Shown: positions 36,369-47,525, counted from the first letter of the stretch. The stretch is 64,000 nt of DNA from Paenibacillus piri (GCF_004354045.1 NZ_SMRT01000004.1:310001-374000); one strand, 5' to 3'. Program-made: numbers and translations. Notes: generated by a model not told the origin, from the letters alone.

Positions 36369-37697
36369 TTACTTACAAGCGGAATTGTATTCGATTTGTG
36401 AAAAATTCTGAATTTTCTCAATTGCCCGCAAAGCAATCTTTTCATTTTTCAGTTTCTTGTTTTTTATTTTTTCATCCAGCGGCGGAAACAGTCCAAAATT
36501 GGCGTTCATCGGCTGGAAGTGCCTGAAATCGGCCGTAGTGATATAATGCGCCATGCTGCCCAGCGCCGTATCCTGCGGCAGGACGAGGCATTCCTGGCCT
36601 TTCGCAACCCGCGCCGCATTCAAGCCGGCAATCAACCCGGACGCAGCCGATTCCACGTAGCCTTCCACGCCTGTCATCTGACCGGCAAAAAACAAGCTGT
36701 CGCGATGAACAAATTGATAGGTCGGCTTCAGCAGCTTGGGCGAATTAATGAAGGTATTGCGGTGCATAACGCCATATCGGACGAATTCGGCATTTTCCAA
36801 TCCGGGGATTAAGGAGAAGACACGCTTCTGCTCGCCCCATTTCAAATGCGTTTGAAAGCCGACCAGGTTATACAACGTCCCGGCCGCATTATCCTGACGA
36901 AGCTGTACGACTGCGTATGGCAGCTCGTTCGTATGCGGATTGATCAGGCCCACGGGCTTCATCGGACCGTAAAGGGCAGTCTGCTTGCCCCGCTTGGCCA
37001 TCACTTCGATCGGCATGCAGCCTTCAAAATAAATTTCTTTCTCAAAATCTTTAATCGGCGCGACTTCAGCGGAAATGAGCGCTTCGTAAAACAGGTCGAA
37101 CTCTTCCTCGGTCATCGGACAATTCAAATAGGCGGCCTCCCCTTTATCGTAACGGGAAGCCAAATACACCTTGCTCATATCGATCGAATCTTTCTCGATG
37201 ATCGGCGCCGCGGCGTCGTAAAAGTACAAATATTCCTCACCCATCAATTCCTTCAAATGAGCGGAAAGCCCCGGCGAGGTTAACGGTCCGGTCGCAACGA
37301 CCGTAATTCCCTCGGGAAGCGTCTCCAGCTCCTCGTTGCGCACCTCGATCAGCGGATGGCTGCGAAGCAGGGTGGTAACCTCCGCGGAAAAGCCGTCGCG
37401 GTCGACAGCCAGCGCTCCGCCGGCAGGGACGGCATGCTTGTCGGCGCTGCGCAGTATTAAAGAATTCAATATCCGCATTTCTTCCTTCAGAACGCCGACG
37501 GCATTCGTTAAGCCGTTGGCACGCAGCGAATTGCTGCAGACAAGCTCGGCAAATTTGTCCGAAATATGCGCCGGCGTCTTACGCACCGGACGCATTTCAT
37601 ATAAAATAACGGGCACGCCTTGGCTTGCAATTTGCCAGGCGGCTTCACTGCCGGCCAAGCCTGCCCCGATTACGGTTACTTTAGGCGTCTCTGACAA
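36369..37697 (-). CDS. trmFO: tRNA (uracil-54-C5)-methyltransferase, folate-dependent
   Basis: FAD- and methylenetetrahydrofolate-dependent enzyme that makes ribothymidine 54 in tRNA. About 442 residues: dinucleotide-binding start ([18 protein letters not shown]), the motif [20 protein letters not shown] with the cysteine region, and C-terminal [20 protein letters not shown]. Start set at TTG 37697, eight bases after AGGAGG, giving [13 protein letters not shown]; an ATG seven codons upstream overlaps the box. Between topA and hslV. Confidence 0.95.
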   Translation of the reverse strand: MSETPKVTVIGAGLAGSEAAWQIASQGVPVILYEMRPVRKTPAHISDKFAELVCSNSLRANGLTNAVGVLKEEMRILNSLILRSADKHAVPAGGALAVDRDGFSAEVTTLLRSHPLIEVRNEELETLPEGITVVATGPLTSPGLSAHLKELMGEEYLYFYDAAAPIIEKDSIDMSKVYLASRYDKGEAAYLNCPMTEEEFDLFYEALISAEVAPIKDFEKEIYFEGCMPIEVMAKRGKQTALYGPMKPVGLINPHTNELPYAVVQLRQDNAAGTLYNLVGFQTHLKWGEQKRVFSLIPGLENAEFVRYGVMHRNTFINSPKLLKPTYQFVHRDSLFFAGQMTGVEGYVESAASGLIAGLNAARVAKGQECLVLPQDTALGSMAHYITTADFRHFQPMNANFGLFPPLDEKIKNKKLKNEKIALRAIEKIQNFSQIEYNSACK

Positions 37698-37745
37698 AAT
37701 CTTATCCTCCTGATTCATCAACACGTACAAGCTAAAGCTTGCGGG

Positions 37746-39830
37746 CTATTCTTTTTCCTGCAGTTCTTCCTTGAAGTCGCAAGAAATGCATTGATGGAAC
37801 GTACCGTTCTTGTTCCGCTTCTCGATCATCATCGAGCCGCATTTCGGACAAGGCTGCTCCACCGGCTTATCCCAGGACACAAATTCGCATTCCGGATAGC
37901 GGTCGCAGCCGTAAAAGATACGCCCTTTCTTGCTGCGGCGCTCGATGATCTTTCCTTCCTTGCAGCTCGGACAGGTTACTCCGATATCTTTGATGATCGG
38001 CTTCGTGTTGCGGCATTCCGGGAATCCGGAGCAAGCCAGAAACTTGCCGAATCTTCCCATTTTATAAACGAGATGGCGTCCGCATTTTTCACAAATTTCG
38101 TCCGATACCTCATCATGAATTTCGATTTTTTCCATTTCCTCTTCGGCAACTTCAAGCCGTTTTTCAAACGATTCGTAAAAGGAGCCGAGAACTTTGACCC
38201 AGTCTTCTTTTCCTTCCTCAACCTGGTCGAGCTCGCCTTCCATCTGCGCCGTAAACTCAACGTCCAAAATTTCCGGGAAATATTCGATCATTTGTTGAAT
38301 GACCAGCTCGCCGAGCTCGGTAGGAACGAATTTTTTCTCTTCGATTGCTACATAGCCTCGCTTCTGTATCGTTTCCAGCGTAGGAGCGTAGGTGCTCGGT
38401 CGGCCGATGCCCATCTCCTCGAGCGCGCGAACCAGCCTTGCCTCGGTATACCGCGGAGGCGGCTGCGTGAAATGCTGCTTCGGATCGATCTGCTTTTTCT
38501 TTACTTTATCTCCCTGCTTCAGCGGCGGCAGCAGCTTATCCTCTTCCGTGGTGCCGTCGTCATTGCTTTCCACGTACACTTTCATGAAGCCGGGAAATTT
38601 CATTTTGGAGCCGACGGCGCGGAATACGGTATCGCCTGCCGCGATATCGACCGTCATCGTATCGAGCACGGCTGAAGCCATCTGACTCGCAACAAACCGT
38701 TCCCATACAAGCTTATATAAGCGGAATTGATCGCGGCTCAAATAATCCTTGATCGATTCCGGCTCTCTCATCACCGAGCTGGGGCGGATCGCCTCATGCG
38801 CATCCTGGGCATTTGCCGCTTTTTTCACATAGACGCGCGGCGTTTCCGGATAGAAGGCTTCTCCGTACTTTTGAACGATAAAATCTTTCGCTTCCTCTTG
38901 GGCAACCGGAGAGATGCGCGTCGAATCCGTACGCATATAGGTGATTAAACCTACCGTCCCCTCACTTCCGAGATCGATGCCTTCGTACAGCTGCTGGGCA
39001 ACGGACATCGTCTTGGAGGCACGGAAGTTCAGCTTGCGCGCGGCTTCCTGCTGCAGCGAGCTCGTAATGAACGGCGGCGAAGGATTACGCAGCCGCTCTT
39101 TTTCTCTTACTTCATTAATAATAAACTCGGCTTTGTCCAAACCGGCAAGCACCGCATTGACTTCCTGCTCGTTGCCAAGCTCCTTTTTCTCGCCCTTCAG
39201 GCTGTAAAACTTGGCTTCGAACTCGGTTTTTCCTGCCAGCAGTTTGGCCGTAATGGACCAATATTCCTCGGGCACGAACGCTTTAATTTCGTTCTCGCGG
39301 TCGTAAATCAATTTGACCGCTACCGATTGTACGCGTCCTGCAGACAAGCCCTTCTTTACCTTTTTCCAGAGCAGCGGGCTTATTTTATAACCGACCAACC
39401 GGTCGAGAATACGGCGCGCCTGCTGCGCGTTGACAAGATCCAAATTGATTTTGCGCGGCGTTTTAAAAGCGTCCTTGACCGCCTGCTTCGTAATTTCGTT
39501 AAATACGACGCGGCATGTTTCCGTTTCATCCAGCTCCAAATAATGAGCCAGATGCCAGGCTATTGCCTCGCCTTCGCGATCCGGGTCAGCCGCCAGATAA
39601 ACTTTTTTCACTTTTTTGCGGGCATCCTTCAATTCCTTCAGTACGGAACCTTTGCCGCGAATCGTAATATACTTGGGCTCGAAGTTCTTTTTAATTTCAA
39701 CACCGATTTGGCTCTTCGGAAGATCGCGAATATGGCCCATCGATGCTTTGACAATGAACTTGTTGCCCAAATATTTGCCGATGGTTTTTGCTTTTGCGGG
39801 TGACTCTACAATGACTAAGGAATCCGCCAT
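37746..39830 (-). CDS. topA: DNA topoisomerase I
   Basis: Type IA enzyme that relaxes negative supercoils. 694 residues: Toprim domain ([31 protein letters not shown]), the active-site tyrosine in [12 protein letters not shown], and three C-terminal four-cysteine zinc ribbons ([36 protein letters not shown]). The ATG at 39830 lies after GGGAGG; the reading frame is open 59 codons further upstream but that part overlaps the promoter and shows no homology. Confidence 0.97.
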   Translation of the reverse strand: MADSLVIVESPAKAKTIGKYLGNKFIVKASMGHIRDLPKSQIGVEIKKNFEPKYITIRGKGSVLKELKDARKKVKKVYLAADPDREGEAIAWHLAHYLELDETETCRVVFNEITKQAVKDAFKTPRKINLDLVNAQQARRILDRLVGYKISPLLWKKVKKGLSAGRVQSVAVKLIYDRENEIKAFVPEEYWSITAKLLAGKTEFEAKFYSLKGEKKELGNEQEVNAVLAGLDKAEFIINEVREKERLRNPSPPFITSSLQQEAARKLNFRASKTMSVAQQLYEGIDLGSEGTVGLITYMRTDSTRISPVAQEEAKDFIVQKYGEAFYPETPRVYVKKAANAQDAHEAIRPSSVMREPESIKDYLSRDQFRLYKLVWERFVASQMASAVLDTMTVDIAAGDTVFRAVGSKMKFPGFMKVYVESNDDGTTEEDKLLPPLKQGDKVKKKQIDPKQHFTQPPPRYTEARLVRALEEMGIGRPSTYAPTLETIQKRGYVAIEEKKFVPTELGELVIQQMIEYFPEILDVEFTAQMEGELDQVEEGKEDWVKVLGSFYESFEKRLEVAEEEMEKIEIHDEVSDEICEKCGRHLVYKMGRFGKFLACSGFPECRNTKPIIKDIGVTCPSCKEGKIIERRSKKGRIFYGCDRYPECEFVSWDKPVEQPCPKCGSMMIEKRNKNGTFHQCISCDFKEELQEKE

Positions 39831-39861
39831 AGCCGTCCTCCCTCCCTTGGGTAATGGATAG

Positions 39862-39890
39862 ATCGTACAATCGCGGCTGCTGAGAAGCAA
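39862..39890 (-). promoter_or_regulatory. Candidate sigma-A promoter of topA
   Basis: Minus strand TTGCTT (39890-39885), 17-base spacer, TACGAT (39867-39862), about 32 bases before the topA start. No terminator is seen between dprA and topA, so read-through is also likely. Confidence 0.5.
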
Positions 39891-39966
39891 GCCGGTTGTA
39901 CGGATTTGTATTCGCTGCTTATTGCGAAACAGCCGGTTCGCAAGCTTCGCGCAACCGCTGCTCAAA

Positions 39967-41070
39967 TTAATTAATCGCATAAATAGAACCCGGTAACTGT
40001 TCCACACGCTTTGTCAATAGTAAATTTAACAGAACTGAGTGCAAATGTCCAAAGTTAAATTGGGTTCGGGCAAGCAGCTCGTCGACAGACATCGGCTGAT
40101 CCAGCAGTAAATCGACGACGATTTTCTCATCCGGCGACAATTGTGGCGCATTCTGCCTTATAGAATTACTATTTGCCGAATGGCTCCCCGGTATCCGGTA
40201 CGGATATTCCTCCAGAATGTCCTGAACACTGCAAACGAGCTTTGCCCCCTGCTTGATCAACGCAAGCGCTCCCTGGCTTTTTGGCGAATTGATCGGTCCC
40301 GGTATGGCAAACACGTCGCGCGACTCCTCCAGCGCTTGATCGGCTGTAATGAGCGAACCGCTTTGCAGCGCCGCTTCGACGACAAGCACGCCTAGGCTGA
40401 GCCCCGCAATAATGCGGTTGCGCTGCGGGAACAAACCCGGATGCGGCTTCGTATTCAAAGGATATTCGCTGAGCAGCAGGCCATTTGACGCAATCATGTC
40501 GTATAACGGCTTATTTTCAGGCGGGTACACTTGCTCGATGCTGCAGCCCAAAACTGCGATTGTACCGCCATCCGCCTTCAGCGCTCCGGCATGTGCCGCA
40601 CTGTCGATGCCTCTGGCCAGTCCGCTGACTACGCAAACACCGGCGGTTGACAGCGCTTCCGAAATGTGCTCGGCCGTCTTCCGTCCATAAACGGTCGGGG
40701 TTCTGGTGCCCACAACCGCTATGCACGGCTGGTTCAATAACCGTACGTCGCCCCGATAATAAAGCACCCAGGGGGGCTGCGCCGTTTCCTTCAATAGATC
40801 GGGATACTCCTCATCGAAACGCGTAAGCATGCCGATTCCCAACCGCTCGTATCGCTCCAGCAGCTTTTGCATCGGCTCCTGCGCGGCAAGCCTTAGAGCT
40901 TGCGCAAGGGCCTCGGCCCGGGACGGCGTCAAGCCGCGCGCCTGCCAGTCGGAAGCTTGAAGGGCAAGCGTCTCCGACAAGTCCGGAAACAACCCTAGTA
41001 TAAGCTGAATCGTCCTCCAGCCGATCTTATCGGCGTGGTGCATGGCAATCAAAATGGTTCTATTGTTCAT
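39967..41070 (-). CDS. dprA: DNA-processing protein DprA (Smf)
   Basis: Loads RecA onto incoming single-stranded DNA during natural transformation. 367 residues: N-terminal helix-hairpin region, a Rossmann-like core with [38 protein letters not shown] and [12 protein letters not shown], and a C-terminal winged-helix part. Start taken at ATG 41070 ([17 protein letters not shown]); the frame stays open 40 codons upstream. AAGGAG lies 13 bases before the ATG, which is unusually far. Confidence 0.93.
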   Translation of the reverse strand: MNNRTILIAMHHADKIGWRTIQLILGLFPDLSETLALQASDWQARGLTPSRAEALAQALRLAAQEPMQKLLERYERLGIGMLTRFDEEYPDLLKETAQPPWVLYYRGDVRLLNQPCIAVVGTRTPTVYGRKTAEHISEALSTAGVCVVSGLARGIDSAAHAGALKADGGTIAVLGCSIEQVYPPENKPLYDMIASNGLLLSEYPLNTKPHPGLFPQRNRIIAGLSLGVLVVEAALQSGSLITADQALEESRDVFAIPGPINSPKSQGALALIKQGAKLVCSVQDILEEYPYRIPGSHSANSNSIRQNAPQLSPDEKIVVDLLLDQPMSVDELLARTQFNFGHLHSVLLNLLLTKRVEQLPGSIYAIN

Positions 41071-41072
41071 AT

Positions 41073-41101
41073 AGTATATTACACTCCTTCTTTGAGAACA
41101 A
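41073..41101 (-). promoter_or_regulatory. Promoter-like sequence overlapping the dprA start
   Basis: Minus strand TTGTTC (41101-41096), 17-base spacer, TATACT (41078-41073). The -10 box ends two bases before the assigned ATG, so a transcript from here would lack the ribosome binding site. Either the match is fortuitous or the true start is the next ATG (41043). Confidence 0.3.
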
Positions 41102-41272
41102 CTTTTGAAAGGGTCCCCCGCATTGACGTGAAGCTCTGAAGCCGATTCCGCCACCCCGTGTTCACCGGGTTTCATCAACAATGCAAGCAACTCTTGATAT
41201 TACTTTTGGGGATACCCCCGCCTAAGACTCCCGGTTATCCAACGAAATATGCCGCGCACAATTTCTTAAACG
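41102..41272. other. Unexplained intergenic stretch upstream of dprA
   Basis: About 170 bases without a supported gene. On the minus strand it holds several G/C-rich inverted repeats (GGGG-TAT-CCCC at about 41210; ACCCG/CGGGGT around 41150-41170). Part is open in the dprA frame (KPGEHGVAESASELHVNAG). It could be leader sequence, a dispersed element or an N-terminal extension. Confidence 0.4.
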
Positions 41273-41309
41273 AAAAAAAGCCCTCCGTTCCTTTAAGGAA
41301 CAGAAGGCT
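41273..41309 (-). terminator. Terminator of sucC-sucD
   Basis: Minus strand 14-bp stem AGCCTTCTGTTCCT/AGGAACGGAGGGCT with two G-T pairs, followed by seven T. Starts 19 bases after the sucD stop. Confidence 0.95.
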
Positions 41310-41327
41310 GCTTGCCTATCGTATCGT

Positions 41328-42260
41328 TTATTTTTTAGTGATGCATTTGTCAAGAAGGCCTTTTTCTTCCAATACGCTGACGAGCGTGGAGCCCATCTCG
41401 GAAGGTGTCGGAGCTACTTTAATGCCGCAGCGTTCCATCGTCGCCACCTTCTCGGCAGCCGTACCTTTACCGCCGGAAATGATCGCGCCGGCATGGCCCA
41501 TCCGTTTGCCCGGAGGCGCCGTTTGGCCGCCGATGAAGCCGACAACCGGCTTCTTCATGTTGGCCGCGATCCACTCGGCTGCTTCCTCTTCGGCCGTTCC
41601 GCCGATTTCACCGATCATAATGACCGCATACGTGTCCGGATCGTCGTTAAACAGCTTCAAAATATCGATAAACTCGGAGCCTTTGACCGGGTCGCCGCCA
41701 ATCCCTACGGCGGACGATTGTCCGATGCCGCGGGTCGACAGCTGATGAACCGCTTCGTAGGTCAAAGTTCCGCTGCGGGAAACGACGCCGACGTGACCAG
41801 GCGTATGAATATAGCCCGGCATAATGCCGATTTTAATTTCGCCCGGCGTAATAAGTCCCGGACAGTTAGGTCCGATCAAGCGGGTTTTCTTGCCTTCCAT
41901 ATAACGGGATACTTTGACCATATCCAATACCGGAATGCCTTCCGTGATGCAAATGGCAAGATCAAGCTCGGCATCGACGGCCTCCATAATGGCATCCGCC
42001 GCAAAAGCAGGCGGTACGTAAATAACGGAAACCGTTGCGCCTGTCGCCGCTTTCGCTTGAGCGACCGTGTTGTACACAGGCAGCGAAACGACTTTGCCGT
42101 TTTCCAGCGTAATGTCGACGTTGGTGCCGCCCTTGCCCGGCGTCACGCCGCCGACCATTTGCGTGCCGTAATCAAGCGCGCCTTTCGTATGGAACATACC
42201 TACGGAGCCCGTGATCCCTTGCGTAATAACTTTCGTATCTTTATTGATTAAAATACTCAT
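41328..42260 (-). CDS. sucD: Succinyl-CoA ligase, alpha subunit
   Basis: Catalyses, with SucC, succinyl-CoA + ADP/GDP + Pi to succinate + ATP/GTP in the citric acid cycle. 310 residues: CoA-binding Rossmann domain ([31 protein letters not shown] motif), and the phosphohistidine region [17 protein letters not shown] near residue 250 (His in GHAGA). Follows sucC by 65 bases and ends in a strong terminator. Confidence 0.97.
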   Translation of the reverse strand: MSILINKDTKVITQGITGSVGMFHTKGALDYGTQMVGGVTPGKGGTNVDITLENGKVVSLPVYNTVAQAKAATGATVSVIYVPPAFAADAIMEAVDAELDLAICITEGIPVLDMVKVSRYMEGKKTRLIGPNCPGLITPGEIKIGIMPGYIHTPGHVGVVSRSGTLTYEAVHQLSTRGIGQSSAVGIGGDPVKGSEFIDILKLFNDDPDTYAVIMIGEIGGTAEEEAAEWIAANMKKPVVGFIGGQTAPPGKRMGHAGAIISGGKGTAAEKVATMERCGIKVAPTPSEMGSTLVSVLEEKGLLDKCITKK

Positions 42261-42325
42261 TTGATTAGGTCACATCCCTTGATTTTTTTCACGAAGAAAC
42301 GCAGTTCAACAGCGTAAAGAATTAA

Positions 42326-43486
42326 TTAAGAAACGAGAGCGACGATTTTTTGCGCTCCGTCCGCCATCGAATCCGCCGCTACGATATTCAAGCCGGATTC
42401 GTTCAAAATTTTCTTGCCGAGGTCAACGTTCGTACCTTCCAGACGGACAACGAGCGGACGGCTCAAGCCTACCTGCTTCGCCGCTTCCACAACGCCGTTT
42501 GCGATAACGTCGCACTTCATGATGCCGCCGAAAATGTTGACGAAAATTCCTTTAACCGCATCGTCGGAAAGAATGATTTTAAACGCTTCGGTTACTTTCT
42601 CCGCTGTAGCGCCGCCCCCTACATCAAGGAAGTTGGCCGGCTCGCCGCCGTAATATTTAATTATATCCATCGTCGCCATAGCAAGACCCGCGCCGTTTAC
42701 GAGGCAGCCGATGTTGCCGTCAAGCGCGATGTAGCTCAAGTCGAATTTGGAAGCCTGGATTTCTTTCTCGTCTTCTTCCTCCAAGTCGCGAAGCTCGAGA
42801 ATATCCTTATGACGGTACAAAGCGTTGGAGTCAAAGTTCAATTTGGCGTCCAAAGCCATCACATCGCCGCCGCCGGTTACAACGAGCGGGTTGATCTCTG
42901 CAATCGAGCAATCTTTATCGACAAAGGCCGCGTAAAGAGCCGTCATAAATTTAACCGCTTTGTTAACCAATTCACCAGGAATGTTAATCGCGTAAGCCAA
43001 TTTGCGCGCCTGGAAAGCTTGCAATCCGATCGCCGGATCGATCACTTCCTTGAAAATTTTCTCCGGAGTGTGAGCAGCGACTTCCTCGATCTCGGTGCCG
43101 CCCTCTTCCGAAGCCATCATAACGACGCGTCCCGTACCGCGGTCCACAACGACGCCGACGTAATATTCTTTCTTAATATCGCAGCCTTGCTCGATCAACA
43201 GACGCTTCACTTCTTTGCCTTCTGGACCGGTCTGATGGGTGACGAGCACCTTGCCTAAAATTTCTTGAGCGTATGTACGAACCTCGTCCAAGTTTTTGGC
43301 AACTTTAACGCCGCCCGCTTTTCCGCGTCCGCCCGCATGAATTTGCGCTTTAACTACAACTACGGAAGTTCCGAGCTGCTTTGCCGCTTCCACGGCTTCG
43401 TCCACCGTAAAAGCGACTTTCCCTTCGGGAACGGCAACCCCATACTGTTTCAGTACTTGTTTGCCCTGGTACTCATGGATATTCAT
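42326..43486 (-). CDS. sucC: Succinyl-CoA ligase, beta subunit
   Basis: Nucleotide-binding subunit of succinyl-CoA synthetase. 386 residues: ATP-grasp domain ([40 protein letters not shown]), and C-terminal ligase domain ([30 protein letters not shown]). TAGGAGG lies 9 bases before the ATG. First gene of sucCD, with a long 5' region carrying two promoter candidates. Confidence 0.97.
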   Translation of the reverse strand: MNIHEYQGKQVLKQYGVAVPEGKVAFTVDEAVEAAKQLGTSVVVVKAQIHAGGRGKAGGVKVAKNLDEVRTYAQEILGKVLVTHQTGPEGKEVKRLLIEQGCDIKKEYYVGVVVDRGTGRVVMMASEEGGTEIEEVAAHTPEKIFKEVIDPAIGLQAFQARKLAYAINIPGELVNKAVKFMTALYAAFVDKDCSIAEINPLVVTGGGDVMALDAKLNFDSNALYRHKDILELRDLEEEDEKEIQASKFDLSYIALDGNIGCLVNGAGLAMATMDIIKYYGGEPANFLDVGGGATAEKVTEAFKIILSDDAVKGIFVNIFGGIMKCDVIANGVVEAAKQVGLSRPLVVRLEGTNVDLGKKILNESGLNIVAADSMADGAQKIVALVS

Positions 43487-43636
43487 TTAGCAAAATCCTC
43501 CTATCAGTTATAGCTTGCTATAAAGAAATCAGAACCTGCGGCTTGTGCGCAAGCTCCGCATCAACACTTAGGAATCCTTTCGCTATTACGCATGCGGAAT
43601 CCTGCCTGCTGCAGATAATGCAACAAAACCTTCATA

Positions 43637-43645
43637 ATTGTACCA
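43637..43645 (-). promoter_or_regulatory. Extended -10 promoter candidate, sucC proximal
   Basis: TGGTACAAT on the minus strand: a TG dinucleotide one base before TACAAT. The -35 region is weak, as often with extended -10 promoters. It would give a leader of about 145 bases. Confidence 0.45.
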
Positions 43646-43730
43646 CTTTTTTTCGACAGTTTCCTTAGTTTTTCAAGGAAAGCCGACTTTTTTCAATTAA
43701 ACTTTTTTATGCCTCTGAAAAAATTCACGT

Positions 43731-43739
43731 ATTATATCA
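43731..43739 (-). promoter_or_regulatory. Extended -10 promoter candidate, sucC distal
   Basis: TGATATAAT on the minus strand: TG, one base, then a perfect TATAAT. No good -35 box. Lies between the terminator at 43813 and the proximal candidate. Confidence 0.5.
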
Positions 43740-43812
43740 TTCCCAAGGAAATAAAAAGCAAAACACGCAGACCCAAAAGCGACGAGATGCTGCAAAGCTG
43801 ATTCCGGGTACA

Positions 43813-43855
43813 CAAAAACAAAAACGCATCTTTCCGAATAAACCAGAAACATGCG
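43813..43855 (-). terminator. Terminator of the small CxxC gene
   Basis: Minus strand CGCAT-G-TTTC pairs with GAAA-G-ATGCG (one mismatch), followed by TTTTTGTTTTTG. It lies 26 bases after the stop of the gene at 43881. Confidence 0.8.
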
Positions 43856-43880
43856 CCATGGAAAACGATTATATTTTTCG

Positions 43881-44141
43881 TTACGAATAGCTCGGATCGG
43901 TCGGGGTCACGCTTCTCGGTTCCCGCTCCGCCTGCTTAATAAACCGCATTTCGTTGCCCGTAAAGCTGCATACAAGACACTGGATCGTCGGCTCTGTATC
44001 TTGAATTTGCTGCGGCTCGGTTACCTCCTGAACGGTACCTGTTAAAGCGTCCTTCATGAAACGCTGCGAGAAACTTGAAATCATGCTGAATTTGACCCGG
44101 TTTGATCTACAGTTTGGACAAAAATAAGGCTTGTCCTGCAT
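43881..44141 (-). CDS. Small protein with two CxxC pairs, likely zinc ribbon
   Basis: 86 residues: CPNC at about 9-12 and CLVC at about 55-58, spaced as in a zinc ribbon, followed by a charged tail. The middle segment (FSMISSFSQRFMKDALTGTV) is helical. Start set at ATG 44141, six bases after AGAGGTG; a GTG three codons upstream overlaps that box. It has its own terminator and is divergent from comM. Function unknown; metal binding is inferred from the cysteines only. Confidence 0.65.
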   Translation of the reverse strand: MQDKPYFCPNCRSNRVKFSMISSFSQRFMKDALTGTVQEVTEPQQIQDTEPTIQCLVCSFTGNEMRFIKQAEREPRSVTPTDPSYS

Positions 44142-44203
44142 GGTTATCACCTCTTTACCTTGTATATCCAGTTTTGTTCGGGTTTAACCGTCTGAAAAGA
44201 GAA

Positions 44204-44232
44204 TTGCCAAAACAGCGGACGGAAGGTACAAT
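44204..44232 (+). promoter_or_regulatory. Sigma-A promoter of comM
   Basis: TTGCCA (44204-44209), 17-base spacer, TACAAT (44227-44232). The predicted start site is near 44239, giving a leader of about 65 bases that contains the hairpin at 44259-44301. Confidence 0.8.
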
Positions 44233-44258
44233 AAAAGCAATCATAGGACGGTAAGGAA

Positions 44259-44301
44259 GCACCTTTTGCCCATGAATCAATTTGGGGGAAGGTGCCTTTT
44301 T
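44259..44301 (+). promoter_or_regulatory. Terminator-like hairpin burying the comM ribosome binding site
   Basis: GCACCTTTTGCCC (44259-44271) pairs with GGGGGAAGGTGC (44284-44295): seven Watson-Crick pairs, two G-T pairs and three more G-C pairs across a bulge. CTTTTT follows, and the ATG is at 44305. The 3' arm includes the GGAAGG ribosome binding site. It could attenuate transcription or block translation. Confidence 0.6.
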
Positions 44302-44304
44302 GTC

Positions 44305-45849
<1,545 letters not shown>

Positions 45850-45929
45850 CGAGCTCAGATGCGAATTCAGATGAATTGCGAAGCCTCCAACCAGTCTCGT
45901 CAACGTGCAGCTGTTCATTTTCGGGCAAC

Positions 45930-45966
45930 AAAAAACGCATTCCCCGATGAAGGTTCGGAGAATGCG
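45930..45966 (-). terminator. Terminator of the 55-codon gene
   Basis: Minus strand 11-bp stem CGCATTCTCCG/CGGGGAATGCG (one G-T), followed by TTTTTTG. It begins 11 bases after the stop at 45977. It may also help end comM transcription from the other side, although no T-run follows on the plus strand. Confidence 0.9.
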
Positions 45967-45976
45967 CAAGGCTCGG

Positions 45977-46144
45977 TCAGCCTGAGGCCGTGTCCTGTTC
46001 GGCATCGTCGGCCGCAGTGTCGGCAATTTCGGTCTCGCGGTAATAATAGGCAAAAATCCCGTCTTCCGTCGGGTAGTAAACATAATCCGTCTGCTGTTCC
46101 GGTATAAAATAATCTTTCAGAAACGTTCTCATTTTGGCAAACAC
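45977..46144 (-). CDS. Small acidic protein of 55 residues, unknown function
   Basis: The reading frame starts with GTG (46144), eight bases after AAGGAG, and a strong terminator follows its stop; both support a real gene below usual length cut-offs. The protein reads MFAKMRTFLKDYFIPEQQTD, then a Tyr-rich segment (YVYYPTEDGIFAYYYRETE) and an acidic Ala/Asp tail. No membrane segment, no known family. Convergent with comM. Confidence 0.6.
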   Translation of the reverse strand: MFAKMRTFLKDYFIPEQQTDYVYYPTEDGIFAYYYRETEIADTAADDAEQDTASG

Positions 46145-46343
46145 ATGTTTCACTCCTTCTTCGCGGCATCATTAATATATAAGTGTGCACAACTGTTCAG
46201 CCGAATATGCACGCATCAATGGCCGGGAAGAAGGATGGAGCGCAACAGGACGATCGAAAACGAAATCGCATTTGCGTATTTCAAGCGCCAATCCCGTTCA
46301 CAGAAAATAAGACTGTCTCATAATACGAACAGCGAGATAAATT

Positions 46344-46685
46344 TTATTGGGATTCGGGAAAAAGGAGCGCGTAATTAATCAGTATCGTTGCAAGTCCCAA
46401 AACTTCAAGCACAACGATCTGCAGCAAGGGCAAATTAAAAGCGTTAGGAAAAATAATAAACCAGATGCCGATGAACAGCGGCAGCCCGTTCAGCCAGCTT
46501 TTACCTCCCGGAAACGATATCGCAAGCAATGAAAATAAACATTGGATTCCGCCAAGAATGAAGCATAAATACGTCTCCAAACCGCTCGCCGTCAATCCGA
46601 ACATCCAAGGTGTAAGCAAAAACCATACGCCAATAAAGGAAGAGATCGCGTTTTTGACAATCATGGCCGGACACACCTCCATCAT
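46344..46685 (-). CDS. SPW repeat membrane protein
   Basis: About 113 residues with four predicted membrane helices in two similar halves; each half has the W-F/I-x-x-P-x-x-F pattern of SPW repeats (GVWFLLTPWMFGL and GIWFIIFPNAFNL). The serine of the usual S-P-W motif is replaced by Thr in the first half and the second is degenerate. Start uncertain: ATG 46685 follows AGGAG, while ATG 46667 follows an excellent GGAGGTG by nine bases. Role unknown. About 200 bases to the next gene hold no clear signal. Confidence 0.7.
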   Translation of the reverse strand: MMEVCPAMIVKNAISSFIGVWFLLTPWMFGLTASGLETYLCFILGGIQCLFSLLAISFPGGKSWLNGLPLFIGIWFIIFPNAFNLPLLQIVVLEVLGLATILINYALLFPESQ

Positions 46686-46770
46686 TTGCTCTCCTATTAT
46701 ATTTATATGCAAGCGATTTCATAGATGTGATTTTTATTATAAAAACAGGCTTCCGGCTGACCCAATCACG

Positions 46771-46800
46771 AAAAAGACATGGCTTGGGCCATGTCTTTTA
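46771..46800 (-). terminator. Terminator of the rnhB-fliK2-flhB2-yraN group
   Basis: Perfect stem AAAAGACATGGC/GCCATGTCTTTT with a 4-base loop and a T-run; symmetric enough to work on both strands. It lies about 50 bases after the yraN stop. Confidence 0.95.
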
Positions 46801-46848
46801 GTAGCAATCCTATAAGTTTAATGCATGGAGAGAGCAATCCGCAGCCGC

Positions 46849-47223
46849 TTAAAATGCGTTGGTAAAATGCTCCAAAGCTTGCAGATGCCCTTCCGGATCC
46901 GTCATGACGGAGATCACGTCGAACCTCTGTTGGCGGTCAAGCAGCTGGTGCCGGTGCGCGTAATACTGCGCCGTCTCCGTTACCTTGCGCTGTTTCAAGG
47001 CATCGACCGATTCCTGAGGCGTGCCGAATTGCCGCGTCCCCGAACGGGTGCGCACCTCGATAAATACCAATAACGGCCCGTCCATGGCAATCAGATCAAT
47101 TTCGCCGGTCCGGCAGCGCCAGTTTTGGGCCAATATCTCGTAATGCAACGAACGCAAGTGCTCCGATGCGAAATGTTCCCCGACGGCGCCAAGCTGTTTC
47201 CGGGTAAGCTTCCCCGTATTCAT
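46849..47223 (-). CDS. YraN family (UPF0102) nuclease-like protein
   Basis: 124 residues of the PD-(D/E)xK-like UPF0102 fold: GAVGEHFASEHLRSLHYEIL, then NWRCRTGEIDLIAMDG (conserved Glu-x-Asp) and VFIEVRTRSG (conserved Glu-x-Lys replaced by Glu-x-Arg). Family nuclease activity is predicted from fold, not firmly established. The Glu-Val-Arg in place of the common Glu-Val-Lys is worth noting. Last gene of its operon, 5 bases after the FlhB C-terminal-like gene. Confidence 0.9.
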   Translation of the reverse strand: MNTGKLTRKQLGAVGEHFASEHLRSLHYEILAQNWRCRTGEIDLIAMDGPLLVFIEVRTRSGTRQFGTPQESVDALKQRKVTETAQYYAHRHQLLDRQQRFDVISVMTDPEGHLQALEHFTNAF

Positions 47224-47228
47224 CGATA

Positions 47229-47525
47229 TCAGGCCTCGTTTCTGATCTGCTGTCGTGCCCTGCCGTCCGAACGATAAATAAAGCTTAAAATTTCAGCCAC
47301 CAGCTGATACAGCTCGGAAGGTATTTCCTGATCCAAATCCAGCTTGGATAAAACCTCCACCAGCGAGGAATCCTCTTGAATCGGAACGCCGTTGTCTTTC
47401 GCTTTCTTCATAATCGCATCGGCCAAATGACCCTTCCCTTTGGCGACCAATACCGGCGCTTTTTGATCGGGCGCATATTTTAGGGCGACAGCTTTTTTGA
47501 TCGGGCTCGGATTGCCTTCCTTCAT
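47229..47525 (-). CDS. Stand-alone FlhB C-terminal domain-like protein (YlqH type)
   Basis: 98 residues aligning with the post-cleavage part of FlhB: VALKYAPDQKAPVLVAKGKG here against VALRYDAQNMQAPTVLAKGT in the window's own FlhB, and ELYQLVAEILSFIYR against DLFQAVAEVLAYVYK. It has no membrane segment and no NPTH site; the protein begins where the cleaved fragment begins. Homologues (YlqH in B. subtilis, HP1575 in Helicobacter) can act as spare FlhB C-domains. The ATG overlaps the stop of the FliK-like gene by 4 bases. Confidence 0.88.
   Translation of the reverse strand: MKEGNPSPIKKAVALKYAPDQKAPVLVAKGKGHLADAIMKKAKDNGVPIQEDSSLVEVLSKLDLDQEIPSELYQLVAEILSFIYRSDGRARQQIRNEA

Larger units (their letters stand above)
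43487..43812. other. Intergenic region upstream of sucC
   Basis: A 5' region of more than 300 bases without a supported ORF. It carries two extended -10 promoter candidates, a 7-bp hairpin TTTCCTT/AAGGAAA (about 43658-43682), a stem-loop GCGGAGCTTG-CGCA-CAAGCCGC (about 43538-43560) and ATAGC/GCTAT near 43515. No match to a riboswitch class that I recognise. Confidence 0.5.

Noticed and set aside
43487..43812. Riboswitch upstream of sucC
   Set aside because: Hairpins are present, but none carries the conserved core of a riboswitch class that I can recognise.
45915..46190. 91-codon minus-strand frame overlapping the 55-codon gene
   Set aside because: Its start has no ribosome binding site, it runs through the terminator stem, and its Arg/Cys-rich composition is that of an out-of-frame reading; the 55-codon frame fits all signals better.
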